DNA of 33,827 nucleotides from a virus, in IMG/VR virus record IMGVR_UViG_3300033388_007251, positions 1 to 33,827 of that record, one strand, 5' to 3'. Numbering within the stretch: the stretch's first letter is position 1; every line of letters begins with the position of its first letter. The position numbers and the translations under genes are program-made. Positions 7,201-15,900 of this stretch are shown one piece after another. The notes under the pieces were generated by a model. It ran no database searches. It had not been told where the DNA came from and was given only the letters and a program-made list of their open reading frames with translations.

Positions 7201-9944
7201 TTGCACTTCGGGGCTCCAAGGGACGCCTTGCGCGTTCGGATTTTAGAGCGCTCCCCACAAACCAACAAACGTACATGAATCTCCGCATCAAAGCAGGAGG
7301 TCGTTTACCCGGAGAGGGGGATGTGGGACGCCCGTCGGCGGCTTATGTCACGAGTGAGCTCGTCAGGTTTCCAAGCTGTACCGATGTCAACCCGGCGCTG
7401 AGGACGACGCGCACCTACAAAGGAGCCCAGGTTCGTTATTTCCGGTCGATGTGTCGTTTGGGAAAGAGCGTGGACGAGGCGGTGGCCTTCGGCAACACGC
7501 CAATCACCGGGGATTTGAGACGGGCCTTTTTCCGAAACATTCCGAACCAGAAGCCACAAGAACGCGTAGATGCTTTAGCGGAGAAGTACATGCAGTTCGA
7601 CGGTGAATTCGTAAAGGCCAACGCTTTCTTGCTTCCCGACAAACCTGTCGCTTCGGTTGCGGTTCCCGAGCCCACGACCGAGCCCACGACCGAAGGCACG
7701 ACCGCTGCGCTCCCTGATACTGGGGACGCGGCGCCAGTGGCAGCCACGGGAACGTTCACTCCCGGGAAACCACCCCGAATCGACGTGCGGGAGATTACCC
7801 TGGAGGTTGCTCGTACGGTTGTGCAGTTCAAGCCCGTCGTTACGGCGCCGGGCGCTGACCGACGAGCTCCGGAAGTGATCCTGAGCACCGGCAAGTGTAA
7901 GCACGGTCTTCAAATTGCGCTGGGCCCGAACCGTGCTCCGCAGGTGTTGACCACCGATCAGATCCAACGCATCCATTTCATCCGTCACGGGGCCGGAAAA
8001 TTCACCCAAATCGTGGGGACTTCTCAGAACTCGGGTTCGGCTCCGGTGGCCGTGCGAGGGCCGGCCCTGCATCGGCGGATCACCAACTATTTGATGAGAG
8101 TCGCCGGTTCGAAGTTTAGCCCGGAGCAGACGGTGAAGTCGGTGTTCCAGGATGTCTGGGATCAAATTTCTAGGGACCTCCATGTGCCGCCATTTCCGGT
8201 TTACGAAGATGGGAACCTACTAGGACACACCGACATCATCAGTCTTCGGTTCGATGACGCTTTGCAGATCGAGGCGGGGGAATTGGACCAAACGATTGTG
8301 GACCAACTTACCCAGCAGGGGATTCCATCGGATACCGACATTTACTTTTTGGGTGATTTCACGCTCGCGCAGCTCGCTCTGTTGCCGGGGTACACGAAGG
8401 GCGGCGACGTAACGGCGGTTGACCAAACTTGGCAACGTCCGACGAAAGCAGCAGCGAGTGGGTACGCCAATGTCATCGTGAGGACGATCGAGAGCGGCAA
8501 CAACCAGGCCGACCAGAACCTGGAGGACCTGGACCTGGCGGAGCAGGAGGGCGTGGAGGCCGAGGGGTTCCGATGGGTGGGGCAACTGGCTTTGGTAAAG
8601 GCCGCATCGACTTCGCACCCGAAGAAGCAAGACCGTCTGAATGCTCTCTCGAAAGCGCTCAGTGATGCCCTGACGAAAGCCTTTGGAGCGGACGTGGTTG
8701 AAAACACCCAAACCTCGAGCGGTGTACAAGAGACTGCGGTCAAAGAGGCCATCAACGAAATTCCCATCCATTCCCCGGTGTTTCCCGTGTCCGACGAGAA
8801 AGGGTACGAGCACTACGGTGCCTACCGGTACGGACGTGGACTTTCGGTGGAACCTGGAGGCACCTTCGAGTTCATCCATAGCGGGAAGGACCCGTTCCGG
8901 AATGTCACAGCGCAGTCGGCTGAAGAGTTCCTCCGTGTTTTGACGTTAGTGAAAACGGGCCCGATCGACGAAGATACTTCCGTTTTTGCGGGGATCAAGC
9001 AGGCCGCATTGAGCTTTATTGAGGACCTGTTGTCTGAAAAACAAGACGTTCTCAGCACTGAGGGCTTGAGCGACAGCGTGGCGGCGCAGGGTGGTGAGGC
9101 CCCCACCACGGCCGAGGCAACGCTGAGCGGAGACGCGGTGAAGAGAACTGGTCTTAGCGAGTCTGACCGACTTCAGGTGGAGGCATCAGCCTTGGCCCTG
9201 GCGGCGGCGGTCAACGGTTTGGGAGAGACGGCTCGAGGTCGAGACGTGCTTCGTGAACTTCTCGAAGCCAACGGCGATGACCCGAACATTTTGAAGGGCC
9301 AGACTTTTGACCTGTCCCAGACTCAGTTTTTTCGCAACTACCTCAACTTCGCTGCCAACTTCGGCAAAAGCCCCGTGTTCAAGACGACGGCATCGAACGC
9401 AGCGTACCGGCTTGCCGATCTTACGGCCCACTTGCTTAACCGAGCGGGCCAGGTCTGCATCTGTCGAGGGTCTTACGCAGATGTGACGATGGAAGCCTAC
9501 ACGCGGGCGGCTGCGGGTTTCGTTGCTGGTCCAGGGATCGATACCGAGACCGAGAAACCCGAGGCTTTCGCGAGCGAACAGGCTATCCAAGCCCAGACGC
9601 CACACACACTTCAACAGCAGCGCGAGCGGGGTAGTGCCCTTCAACAGCCTGGAGATGCTGGGGCGTTTCAAGATGGGCGTACCGTGGGTGCGGGCCAGTC
9701 GGGAATCACCCCTTCGGCTACAGAACAGGAGACGGTCTCGGGTGAGATCGGTGCAACGACGACTGCGGTCCCTCAAGAGCTTGGCGCTGGCATTCTTCCA
9801 GATCTCGATCCTGACGAAGTTTCGGTTATTCCCGACCAAATCCAGGAAGTCCCTGAAACCGGGCCACTGCCTCTTCCCGAGCTTGGCGACGACATCGACG
9901 AAGAGGAACCGCTTCTACCTGGCATTAACGAGGATGAGGTTTGA
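4251..9944 (+). CDS. Giant baseplate hub protein with embedded lytic-transglycosylase-like domain
   Basis: 1897 residues. The N-terminal ~600 residues look like a tail hub: PGCSRC (C40/C43), TDPMSHSATITLAIP, LRPGLEIHVFMRGYFP, FHGLITQVSYEY, and later FKPPFWN with ILNITFTEKEPNATYIIVRG, which fits gp27/gpD-type hubs. A short coiled-coil-like helix lies near 702-760. A very basic linker (about 870-903, many Lys/Arg) leads to a lysozyme-like segment. There WIESES (E928/E930) is followed by SGSAAGWFQQT (941-951) and LPTNQQTYMNL (near 1001), the layout of phage lytic transglycosylases, which cut peptidoglycan during DNA entry. A Pro/Thr linker lies near 1137-1170. The rest includes YEHYGAYRYGRGLS, a CIC motif near 1736, and an acidic Pro-rich tail. 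The usual hub is 350-450 residues, so this is a large fusion. Hub identity is fairly sure; the catalytic assignment is tentative. Confidence 0.8.
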   Translation: MSNIEKRPFVGTWKLNNRTVVKYTPDALIFVNGDTSLPGCSRCRGRVEVQKFVTGLSVEAGTDPMSHSATITLAIPRVTGQQVFIDGYNILRPGLEIHVFMRGYFPMRGMFSHLANTPSGPNAEAPPSDSSQFDMTKYATYPYYPVFHGLITQVSYEYSDGFYYGTLNCTSLLHFWQFVNITTAGAWMAMDKRPTDDKGRPTLYGHNFNNTHPFAIIYTLYRDVTGSAAGVDFALSEETDLDAPVEGHGNDGRQIFSMVSLYWTQRFKTRIQTLRMYGVNGQLYNGVQQAWLGTNRDVDGLLTSSTANDPTTTNSTVDPFAARISVAKSLGLTGAGADFTYSPLIQQDNEFFNLSVLDMFAFNQSIAELGPGNVWQSTYQTKMDIAQKVMEVTGYEFYQDVDGDLVFKPPFWNLDTAPNRYYRLEDSDILNITFTEKEPNATYIIVRGVWVGGFTDGTPTDDVLAKRGLYIDYKLVAQFGWRPAPTLELTYVLDPKVLFWIGVARLDRLNVDTFSATCTIPIRAELRPGFPVYIPFVDSYYYISQLSHSFAFGGQCTTSLVLTCRRSKWHAPGKLGPIPPTKSAIDQIRLDRPDLPPRPLEEFVNDLSKLVGFPNVVMALDPRKFNPNFSVVGIGIEYFDEVEAPGDLLFSWLIRDVHLMEAFQINTPTQGVDGLNVIEDPSQVTSLKLQTAPGKFITFTVDDLRRAFSDLQSTSAALKGAQRAVDFQKDVVAGADQQFNAFKLAQKAGQKTGANPSGRRVTETQRLDVLQGELQDELIRFRETTKASPSISSLVQIFDALQPNSNKPIRRKIDGIPGSDVKLSYFETLSHLKGQYMAGTVPGNYRYFSCSHPDPSQQGMPIIEWSDGERSKSTPGKSSPRKRGRKKSRKPRADGRARQPERAKALVAKIQEDTGIPGLDLYLEQWIESESLYYLDAAAPSGSAAGWFQQTSGRSKSVYPDGKSKYGGLNHQTIAFTPGTAAVIALRGSKGRLARSDFRALPTNQQTYMNLRIKAGGRLPGEGDVGRPSAAYVTSELVRFPSCTDVNPALRTTRTYKGAQVRYFRSMCRLGKSVDEAVAFGNTPITGDLRRAFFRNIPNQKPQERVDALAEKYMQFDGEFVKANAFLLPDKPVASVAVPEPTTEPTTEGTTAALPDTGDAAPVAATGTFTPGKPPRIDVREITLEVARTVVQFKPVVTAPGADRRAPEVILSTGKCKHGLQIALGPNRAPQVLTTDQIQRIHFIRHGAGKFTQIVGTSQNSGSAPVAVRGPALHRRITNYLMRVAGSKFSPEQTVKSVFQDVWDQISRDLHVPPFPVYEDGNLLGHTDIISLRFDDALQIEAGELDQTIVDQLTQQGIPSDTDIYFLGDFTLAQLALLPGYTKGGDVTAVDQTWQRPTKAAASGYANVIVRTIESGNNQADQNLEDLDLAEQEGVEAEGFRWVGQLALVKAASTSHPKKQDRLNALSKALSDALTKAFGADVVENTQTSSGVQETAVKEAINEIPIHSPVFPVSDEKGYEHYGAYRYGRGLSVEPGGTFEFIHSGKDPFRNVTAQSAEEFLRVLTLVKTGPIDEDTSVFAGIKQAALSFIEDLLSEKQDVLSTEGLSDSVAAQGGEAPTTAEATLSGDAVKRTGLSESDRLQVEASALALAAAVNGLGETARGRDVLRELLEANGDDPNILKGQTFDLSQTQFFRNYLNFAANFGKSPVFKTTASNAAYRLADLTAHLLNRAGQVCICRGSYADVTMEAYTRAAAGFVAGPGIDTETEKPEAFASEQAIQAQTPHTLQQQRERGSALQQPGDAGAFQDGRTVGAGQSGITPSATEQETVSGEIGATTTAVPQELGAGILPDLDPDEVSVIPDQIQEVPETGPLPLPELGDDIDEEEPLLPGINEDEV
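9936..9939 (+). promoter_or_regulatory. Ribosome site that decides the spike gene start
   Basis: GAGG sits 7 bases before ATG 9947. A longer frame could start at TTG 9941, but that leaves only one base after GAGG and would use a rare start codon. ATG 9947 is therefore preferred, two bases after the hub stop at 9942-9944. Confidence 0.6.
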
Positions 9945-9946
9945 TC

Positions 9947-12370
9947 ATGACACTGCGAGCACCATCCACGATTCCTGAAAGGCGCGTCTCCAGCGCCAAG
10001 ATTCTTGGCGACCGTTCGGGGATGTACATCACCCGAACGCAGGACCCGAGCACGGGCCCGGCAGCGTATGCGTTGGGGATCGCTCGAGTGACACGTGTGG
10101 ATTACGCGCAGCACAAGATCCAACTCCAGATCGTCCACGGCGAGAAAGACACGTACCAGTGGACAGCGATGCCTGCGGGTTGCCCCGGTGCCGGGGCCCG
10201 TCATTTCATTGGGTCGCTTCCGGAGCCGGGTGATGTCTGCGTCATCGGATGGACTTCTTCGGAGTCGAAAACTCCCATCATTTTGACGTACATGCCCATC
10301 GGGGCCGGGTCGGGTGACGAATGGACACCGGTGCAGTCGTTCCTGCCCACCGAGGTGGATATGAACCCCCAGACGCAGGCCCATTACGAAGGCATCTATG
10401 GCCGTTACCGGCACAAGATGCGGGCGATGAGGCCCGGCTGCATCTGCCTTTCCTCGAGCCAGGGCTCCGACATCATCATGGACGAGAGCGTCCTGATCAC
10501 CAACCGGCGCGCAACCGAAATCCGACTGCGTGATCAAGATCAGGCGATCGTTTTCCGGTCCCTCCAGCAGTTCCATGCCATGGGTGGTGCTCGGGTCTAC
10601 GCGGGCATGGTGCAGCGCGACGCCCAACTCTTGCCGAGTCGTATGTTTAGCGATGGCACCAACTGGACCGCTGGTGTTCAGGTGGATGACAACGGCGATC
10701 CGCTGACCCCAGCGGATTTGGGTGCTTCGCCGCTTCCCCAAGGTTCTTTGTCGCCGCACAGAGTGTTTTTGCGTTCCGATGCCACGAGACCCTTTGCTGC
10801 CAGCGGAATTTCCATCGACACCAACATAGACCCGTATTCGTTTTTGGGTCGGGGTCTTTTCATTGGAACCGACGGTTACATTTTGGACGCGTCTCGTGGG
10901 ATTCCAGATGCCGAGTATGGCGGCAAACCCATCTACCGTGTGGCCATCGATCCGAGCCCGGAGAACAACACGGTCCCGACCAACGGCGCGCTATCGTCGG
11001 GTGGCTCCGACGCGGACACCCTTACCGAGTACCGCATCGAACTCGATCACTCTTGGGACGGCACTCTTCCTGTCACCGAACAGACAGACGGTTTTGATGC
11101 TGACCGTCTCCCCACAAACTCAAAGCAGGTGACGGCGATGTCCAACGCCGGTCCTTACATTCAATTTGTGCTGGGTTCCGTGGTCGGGAACGATGCGTTC
11201 ACCCGTCGAGGGCGTGAGCTTTACGGTCTCCCTCTGGCCCCTCAGATCTTCGCAGCGGACCGCATTGAACCGCAGATGGGCTCTGGCATCGGCCTCCCCC
11301 TCGGGCAGCACGCGGCCTCTCTGTTCCGTGTCGATGCTCCGATCGATGACCCCTCCTCCGTCCCCCCGATGTTCATTTCGACCACGAAAGACGGCAGCGT
11401 GAAAGGGTTCTTGAGTGGGTCACAGGATGCCAACTCCCTTGAGCTTGCGCTCAACGGTGGCATGCGGATGCAGGCGAACGGCCCTTTGATGTTCAACGCC
11501 TCGAACATGGTGATGAACTTTCAGAACGGGGACATCACGAACAACATCGCGGCTCTCATCGCTTCCGACACGGGCGCTATCGTGATTCGCGCGAACGCCC
11601 CCACGACGCAAGGTAGCTTTTCGGCACGACTCGCGAGTTCGGACCTCCAGGAGAACACTTTCCCGGCCGTTCTCATCGAGAGCCCGACTGGCAACACCCA
11701 CATCAAATCTGGCCGTTTCACGAAAATCACCGGAGCCAACGGTATTCAGTTCGTCGATACGAACGAGATCCTGATGTCTGCGAAGCAGAACATCAACGTG
11801 TTCACCGACAAGAAGTTGCTCCAGTGCAACACGCACGACAAGACGGTGCAGGGTCGAGAGACCAACTTGTACTCGGGGCCGTTGAATTTCCTTCCCACGA
11901 ATGCACCACTTCGTGAAACCAAGTTCATCGGAACCCCGTTGACCGGACACGTCGGCGGAGACACGGACAAATACGTGATGTTGTTCGGCAACCGTGACGA
12001 ACGGTTCCGGATTGGCAGTCACAAAACGACGTGCTTCGTCGGGAACATCACGTACCAGACCCGCATCGGAACCGTGACGCAGCGTGCCGGCATTAACACG
12101 ATCGCGGTCGATACCGTGACGGGGATTCGGATGACCTCCGTGACGAGCACGACGATGACCTCCACGCTGACGACGACCATCGCGGCACTCGCCTCGATCA
12201 CCATGAAGGCGGCCATCCGCGCCAAGCTGTCGAGTTTGGTGACGACCTTGGGTGGTGCTGGAACCCCAGGCCGCATCATCAGCAGTACAGACCGCGATCC
12301 CCTCACCAACCTCCCTTTCGCCTTCTTCGGCATGGGCAGCACTGGGCACCGGCTCGGTCTCCCGATCTAG
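9947..12370 (+). CDS. Baseplate central spike protein with OB-fold (gp5/gpV-like)
   Basis: 807 residues from ATG 9947. Residues 41-118 have the feel of a spike OB-fold: YALGIARVTRVDYAQHKIQLQI, then LPEPGDVCVIGW, then SKTPIILTYMPIG. In gp5/gpV/VgrG proteins this N-terminal domain sits on the hub trimer. The central region (about 120-480) is long and unassigned. The C-terminal third becomes beta-rich, with NINVFTDKKLLQ, YVMLFGNRDERFRIG, and a Thr/Val/Ile-rich stretch near residues 705-770 with an approximately seven-residue rhythm, compatible with a trimeric beta-helical needle. It ends GMGSTGHRLGLPI. It directly follows the hub gene, as expected for hub-spike partners. There is no lysozyme motif here; the hydrolase is on the hub instead. 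Fold assignment is by motif and context, not by search. Confidence 0.75.
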   Translation: MTLRAPSTIPERRVSSAKILGDRSGMYITRTQDPSTGPAAYALGIARVTRVDYAQHKIQLQIVHGEKDTYQWTAMPAGCPGAGARHFIGSLPEPGDVCVIGWTSSESKTPIILTYMPIGAGSGDEWTPVQSFLPTEVDMNPQTQAHYEGIYGRYRHKMRAMRPGCICLSSSQGSDIIMDESVLITNRRATEIRLRDQDQAIVFRSLQQFHAMGGARVYAGMVQRDAQLLPSRMFSDGTNWTAGVQVDDNGDPLTPADLGASPLPQGSLSPHRVFLRSDATRPFAASGISIDTNIDPYSFLGRGLFIGTDGYILDASRGIPDAEYGGKPIYRVAIDPSPENNTVPTNGALSSGGSDADTLTEYRIELDHSWDGTLPVTEQTDGFDADRLPTNSKQVTAMSNAGPYIQFVLGSVVGNDAFTRRGRELYGLPLAPQIFAADRIEPQMGSGIGLPLGQHAASLFRVDAPIDDPSSVPPMFISTTKDGSVKGFLSGSQDANSLELALNGGMRMQANGPLMFNASNMVMNFQNGDITNNIAALIASDTGAIVIRANAPTTQGSFSARLASSDLQENTFPAVLIESPTGNTHIKSGRFTKITGANGIQFVDTNEILMSAKQNINVFTDKKLLQCNTHDKTVQGRETNLYSGPLNFLPTNAPLRETKFIGTPLTGHVGGDTDKYVMLFGNRDERFRIGSHKTTCFVGNITYQTRIGTVTQRAGINTIAVDTVTGIRMTSVTSTTMTSTLTTTIAALASITMKAAIRAKLSSLVTTLGGAGTPGRIISSTDRDPLTNLPFAFFGMGSTGHRLGLPI

Positions 12371-12374
12371 CATT

Positions 12375-12959
12375 ATGGCACTCACCACCCCATCTTTGAG
12401 TGGAGCGATCATCTCCTTTGGGCAGGCCCGGTTTCCGGGCTCGCAAGTGATCCCGAAGATCGCGCCAGCGGTTGCCCGGTCCATCCTGGCGTGGGTGTCG
12501 GCGCCCGTGAATGTGACGATGCTGGGAGTCACTGCTGGCACCGCTGGGACAGGGAGCGTGAATGGCAAGCTCACTCTTTCGGGACCTCCCAACATCGTAT
12601 CCGCTGGCCTTCAACAAGCCGGGGTCACGGGCCCTTCATCTGCTGGCGTCGGAATGTCGGTTGGTGGGGGGGTTCTGTCTACGTTCAATTCGTCGGCTCA
12701 GTACACGGGAGCATCGATCGGAGTTGCAGCCGGTGGGGATACGTCAAAAGTCACCAATGCAAATCCCGCAGCGCTGATTCCTATTCTCCTCGCAAATTTA
12801 AGCGCACAAGCTGTTGCTGGCGTGAACAACACCCTTTTGGCGACCGGTCTCGCAACTGGGATCGCAAACCTTCTTCTTACCGGTGCTGGACTCGGTGGCG
12901 TGGTGGGAAGCCCTTCACCTACCGCGGCCGTCGGGACCAGTGTCTCGGTAGTATTTTGA
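12375..12959 (+). CDS. Small Gly/Ala/Ser-rich virion protein of unknown function
   Basis: 194 residues from ATG 12375, four bases after the spike stop. An in-frame ATG at 12252 would overlap the spike gene by 119 bases and give a low-complexity leader, so it is not chosen. No clear Shine-Dalgarno is visible. The protein is unusually poor in charged residues and rich in Gly, Ala, Ser, Val and Thr. It has repeated G-x-G patches (GVGMSVGGGV, TGAGLGGVVG) and a helical Ala/Leu section around 130-165 (ALIPILLANLSAQAVAGV). It could be a small baseplate or spike-associated structural protein. I do not recognise a family, and a PAAR-type spike tip is not supported because its motifs are absent. Confidence 0.65.
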   Translation: MALTTPSLSGAIISFGQARFPGSQVIPKIAPAVARSILAWVSAPVNVTMLGVTAGTAGTGSVNGKLTLSGPPNIVSAGLQQAGVTGPSSAGVGMSVGGGVLSTFNSSAQYTGASIGVAAGGDTSKVTNANPAALIPILLANLSAQAVAGVNNTLLATGLATGIANLLLTGAGLGGVVGSPSPTAAVGTSVSVVF

Positions 12960-12966
12960 TAAGCAC

Positions 12967-15900
12967 ATGGGCTTCGACTTTTCAGGATTCGTCCTTCGGG
13001 CGCCACGCACTGCTCCATCGAATGCTGTTACGACGGAGGAGGCATCCAATGGTGTCGATCGGGACTTCAAACCGCTCAGCACGGACTACACGATCACGTC
13101 GCCAGACCTTGTCGAGGTCTCCGCAGATCAGTATCGCGCTGCCGTCCTTCTCCGTCCCAATGACAGCCAGACCGAGTACCTGGTCTGGGCTGCCAACACC
13201 GCGAACCTGGCCGACATTGGTGGGTTCGAGGTCAGCGGGGAGGGAGATGCGACGTTCCCAACGGGGACGACGCCTGTAGCCAACACTAATCCTCCGACCG
13301 CTTTTTTCCTGACGACTGGATCTAACCGGGTCATCATCATCGATGACGCCAACCGAAGCATCGGAGACATCACGAGCCTCGTCGTCCGGCGTGGCGACAC
13401 CGGGGACGAGTTCCAACTTGTTGGGAACGGCGACTGGAACTCGGTCACCGGTATTTTCACGATCACCAATGACGCCCTCCTTGAGGCTCTTGGCGGAGGT
13501 GTTTCGAGCGTCCGTGGGGACCGCGCGACGGAGCTCAAGTATGTCCTGTCAGCCCCCACTTTCTGGTGGTCCAAAAACGACATCTACGGCAACCGGTTCA
13601 TCTGGGACGGAAAAGTGGATCGCTGGCGCCCCATTCGAGGGACTCCGCCACGCGATCTGGGCCAGCTCCTCGTTGACACCGAGTACACGCTCACTCCTGT
13701 CCCGCTAGTCACCGTAGGAGACTTCCTGCCGGGCGACAGCGATGTTCCAGACTCGTACTGCATGGTGCGCCTTGGAACGCGTCCTGACGCCTCCTCCATC
13801 CCTGTGGCGCCTCCCGTGGCGATCTCCGGGTTCAGTGGCATCAAGGTCGTCACGGACGAGGAGATCGAGGACTTCGATTTCGGGGTCGAGCCCGAACTCT
13901 CCGGCATCGTCAGCAGCGGCACAGGCACTTTGAAGTGGAACCCCACATTCGTGGAGGAGTTCGCCGGCCAGACCATTTTCTACTCCTACGACCAGTTCGT
14001 GGATCAGGAAGAGGTAGAGCCTCTCGGTGATCTCGAGGACGGCAATCTGAACCTGATGTTCGTTTCGCCGATCCCCGGGCCGACGGATTACCCGTTCATC
14101 CGCATCGGATCCCGCTCGGAGCTGATCGTGAAGTTTGCCGACACGGAAGCGGACCTGGCCCTCATCACGCCCGAAGAGGGTGAGGTCGGGGTCTCCCTGT
14201 CCACAGGTCGCCTCAAGTTTTCCGATGCCGATCTGGCCAAAGCGGATCCGGACGATCCGGGGTTCAACAACACGTACCTGGGCGCGCAGGTGTTTTACGA
14301 TGGCGTTTCTCTGACTCGTCGTCCGGTTCCTCTTCGTGATCCCATCCAACTGGTGAACAGCAGCGGCGACCCCACCGTTGTCGATGGGAAGAACCACCAG
14401 ATCTTCATCCCCGACGCGATCCCGACGCCGGGCCCCGGAACCTCTGGGGTGCTCCACATCCCCGACACCACGGGCACCATCCCGAACACGTCGGTTCCTG
14501 CGGGCATCCGTTTCGGAGAAGGCTCTGGGTTGATCCGCGCGTTCGAGGGTCCTTGGGACTTGGTGCTGTTCACAGAGGACGGTCAGATCAGGACCATCCG
14601 TGTTTTTGACGATGATGACGAGATACCGCGCTTCCGGTTTCGGATTCCTCGTGGTGTTGCCTACGTCGATAAGCGACTGGGTTCCGCTGGCAGCGAAGTC
14701 ATTCTGGGACGCCAGGATTTCAAGCGCTTCGACGGGAAGCCGATGTACTTCCTCCAGTCGGGCACGCAACCTTCGGTCTACTCCGAGGACGCGACCATGG
14801 TCGCTCGAGTGCGCAACGAGTGGACGCTCGTCGGCACCGAGGTGATGGTCTTTGCGGTTCACGGTACGGAGGTGACATGGAACGCGGCACTGGACCCTGG
14901 CGGGGTAGCCACCTCGGCTGGTGGGACTTTCACGGCCGACGAGATCGCCACGAGCCTGGGTGCCGTCGCACCTCTTGACAGCGAAGTAGTGGTTCAAAAC
15001 GGGCGTGTCATTTTGCGCTCGACCCGTTTGTCGGGGGACCTTCGATACGGTGAGATCGAAATCGGTTTCGGACCTGGAAACACGAAAGACCTGTCGGGAC
15101 CTGCGGCCCTTGGGTTCTTGCCGGGTTGGGTGATCCGGATCGCGGAGCCCAGTCTGGTAGACGCCCCTCCCGATCTCCGGTGGTTGCCGGACAACGGTTC
15201 CCACGTCGGGGTGTTCCGAAGCCCTTTCAATCGCAACGGCACCAAGGACAACATCGCGGACTCGAACCACATCGCTCGGTTCGAGAATGTAGTGTTCACG
15301 TCGAGTATTTCGGCGTCTCCGATTGTGGTCCTGGACCGTCCTCCTCTTGAGGACGTGGCCGGCTACGACGAAAACATCTTCTTCCAGATCCAGGACGGCC
15401 TGATTCAGTTCAACCTGGACAACTTCGAGGAGGTCTTCTACGAGTTCGGCCTCGGCAAGTTCTCATGGGCCGATGAGTTCCGTCAGGCCCAGACGGTCGA
15501 GCAGCCTACCAACACGCTCTACATGGGGCAGGCTCCGGTCATCCCCAACTCGTTCCGGCTTCCTGGCAACGGGCTACGCCTGTCGGTTCTGGGAGCGCCG
15601 TTCGAGGACCAGGTCCTCGACGAGGACTTCATCCTGGACGCGGACGGAGACTCCGGTCTCGTCATTCTCATCGAGACCGTAGGAGCCCTCAAACAACTTG
15701 GGGCTCGAGGAACCTTCACCTCTGGGACCACCACGTTCACGGACACGTCTCCTGACGTTGACTTCGTGGCTCTGGAGGTCCTCGCAGGGTGGCAGCTCAA
15801 GATCACCCAGGGGGACGCACAGGGCACCTACGTGGTGGCCGAAGACGCGACCGACACCAACTCCCTGATCGTGGAGCAGCAGTTCCCGGTGAGTGGCACG

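Noticed and set aside
7965-8010. RHG motif in the hub, suggesting a histidine phosphatase
   Set aside because: Only the three-residue motif is present. The rest of the phosphatase signature is not seen.
9941-9946. TTG start for the spike gene
   Set aside because: It leaves one base after the Shine-Dalgarno, while ATG 9947 has normal spacing.
12252-12374. Longer N-terminus for the small Gly/Ala-rich protein
   Set aside because: It would overlap the spike gene by 119 bases with low-complexity sequence. ATG 12375 follows the spike stop directly.
13705-15270. Minus-strand open frame of 521 codons
   Set aside because: Shadow frame opposite the repeat region of the giant gene.
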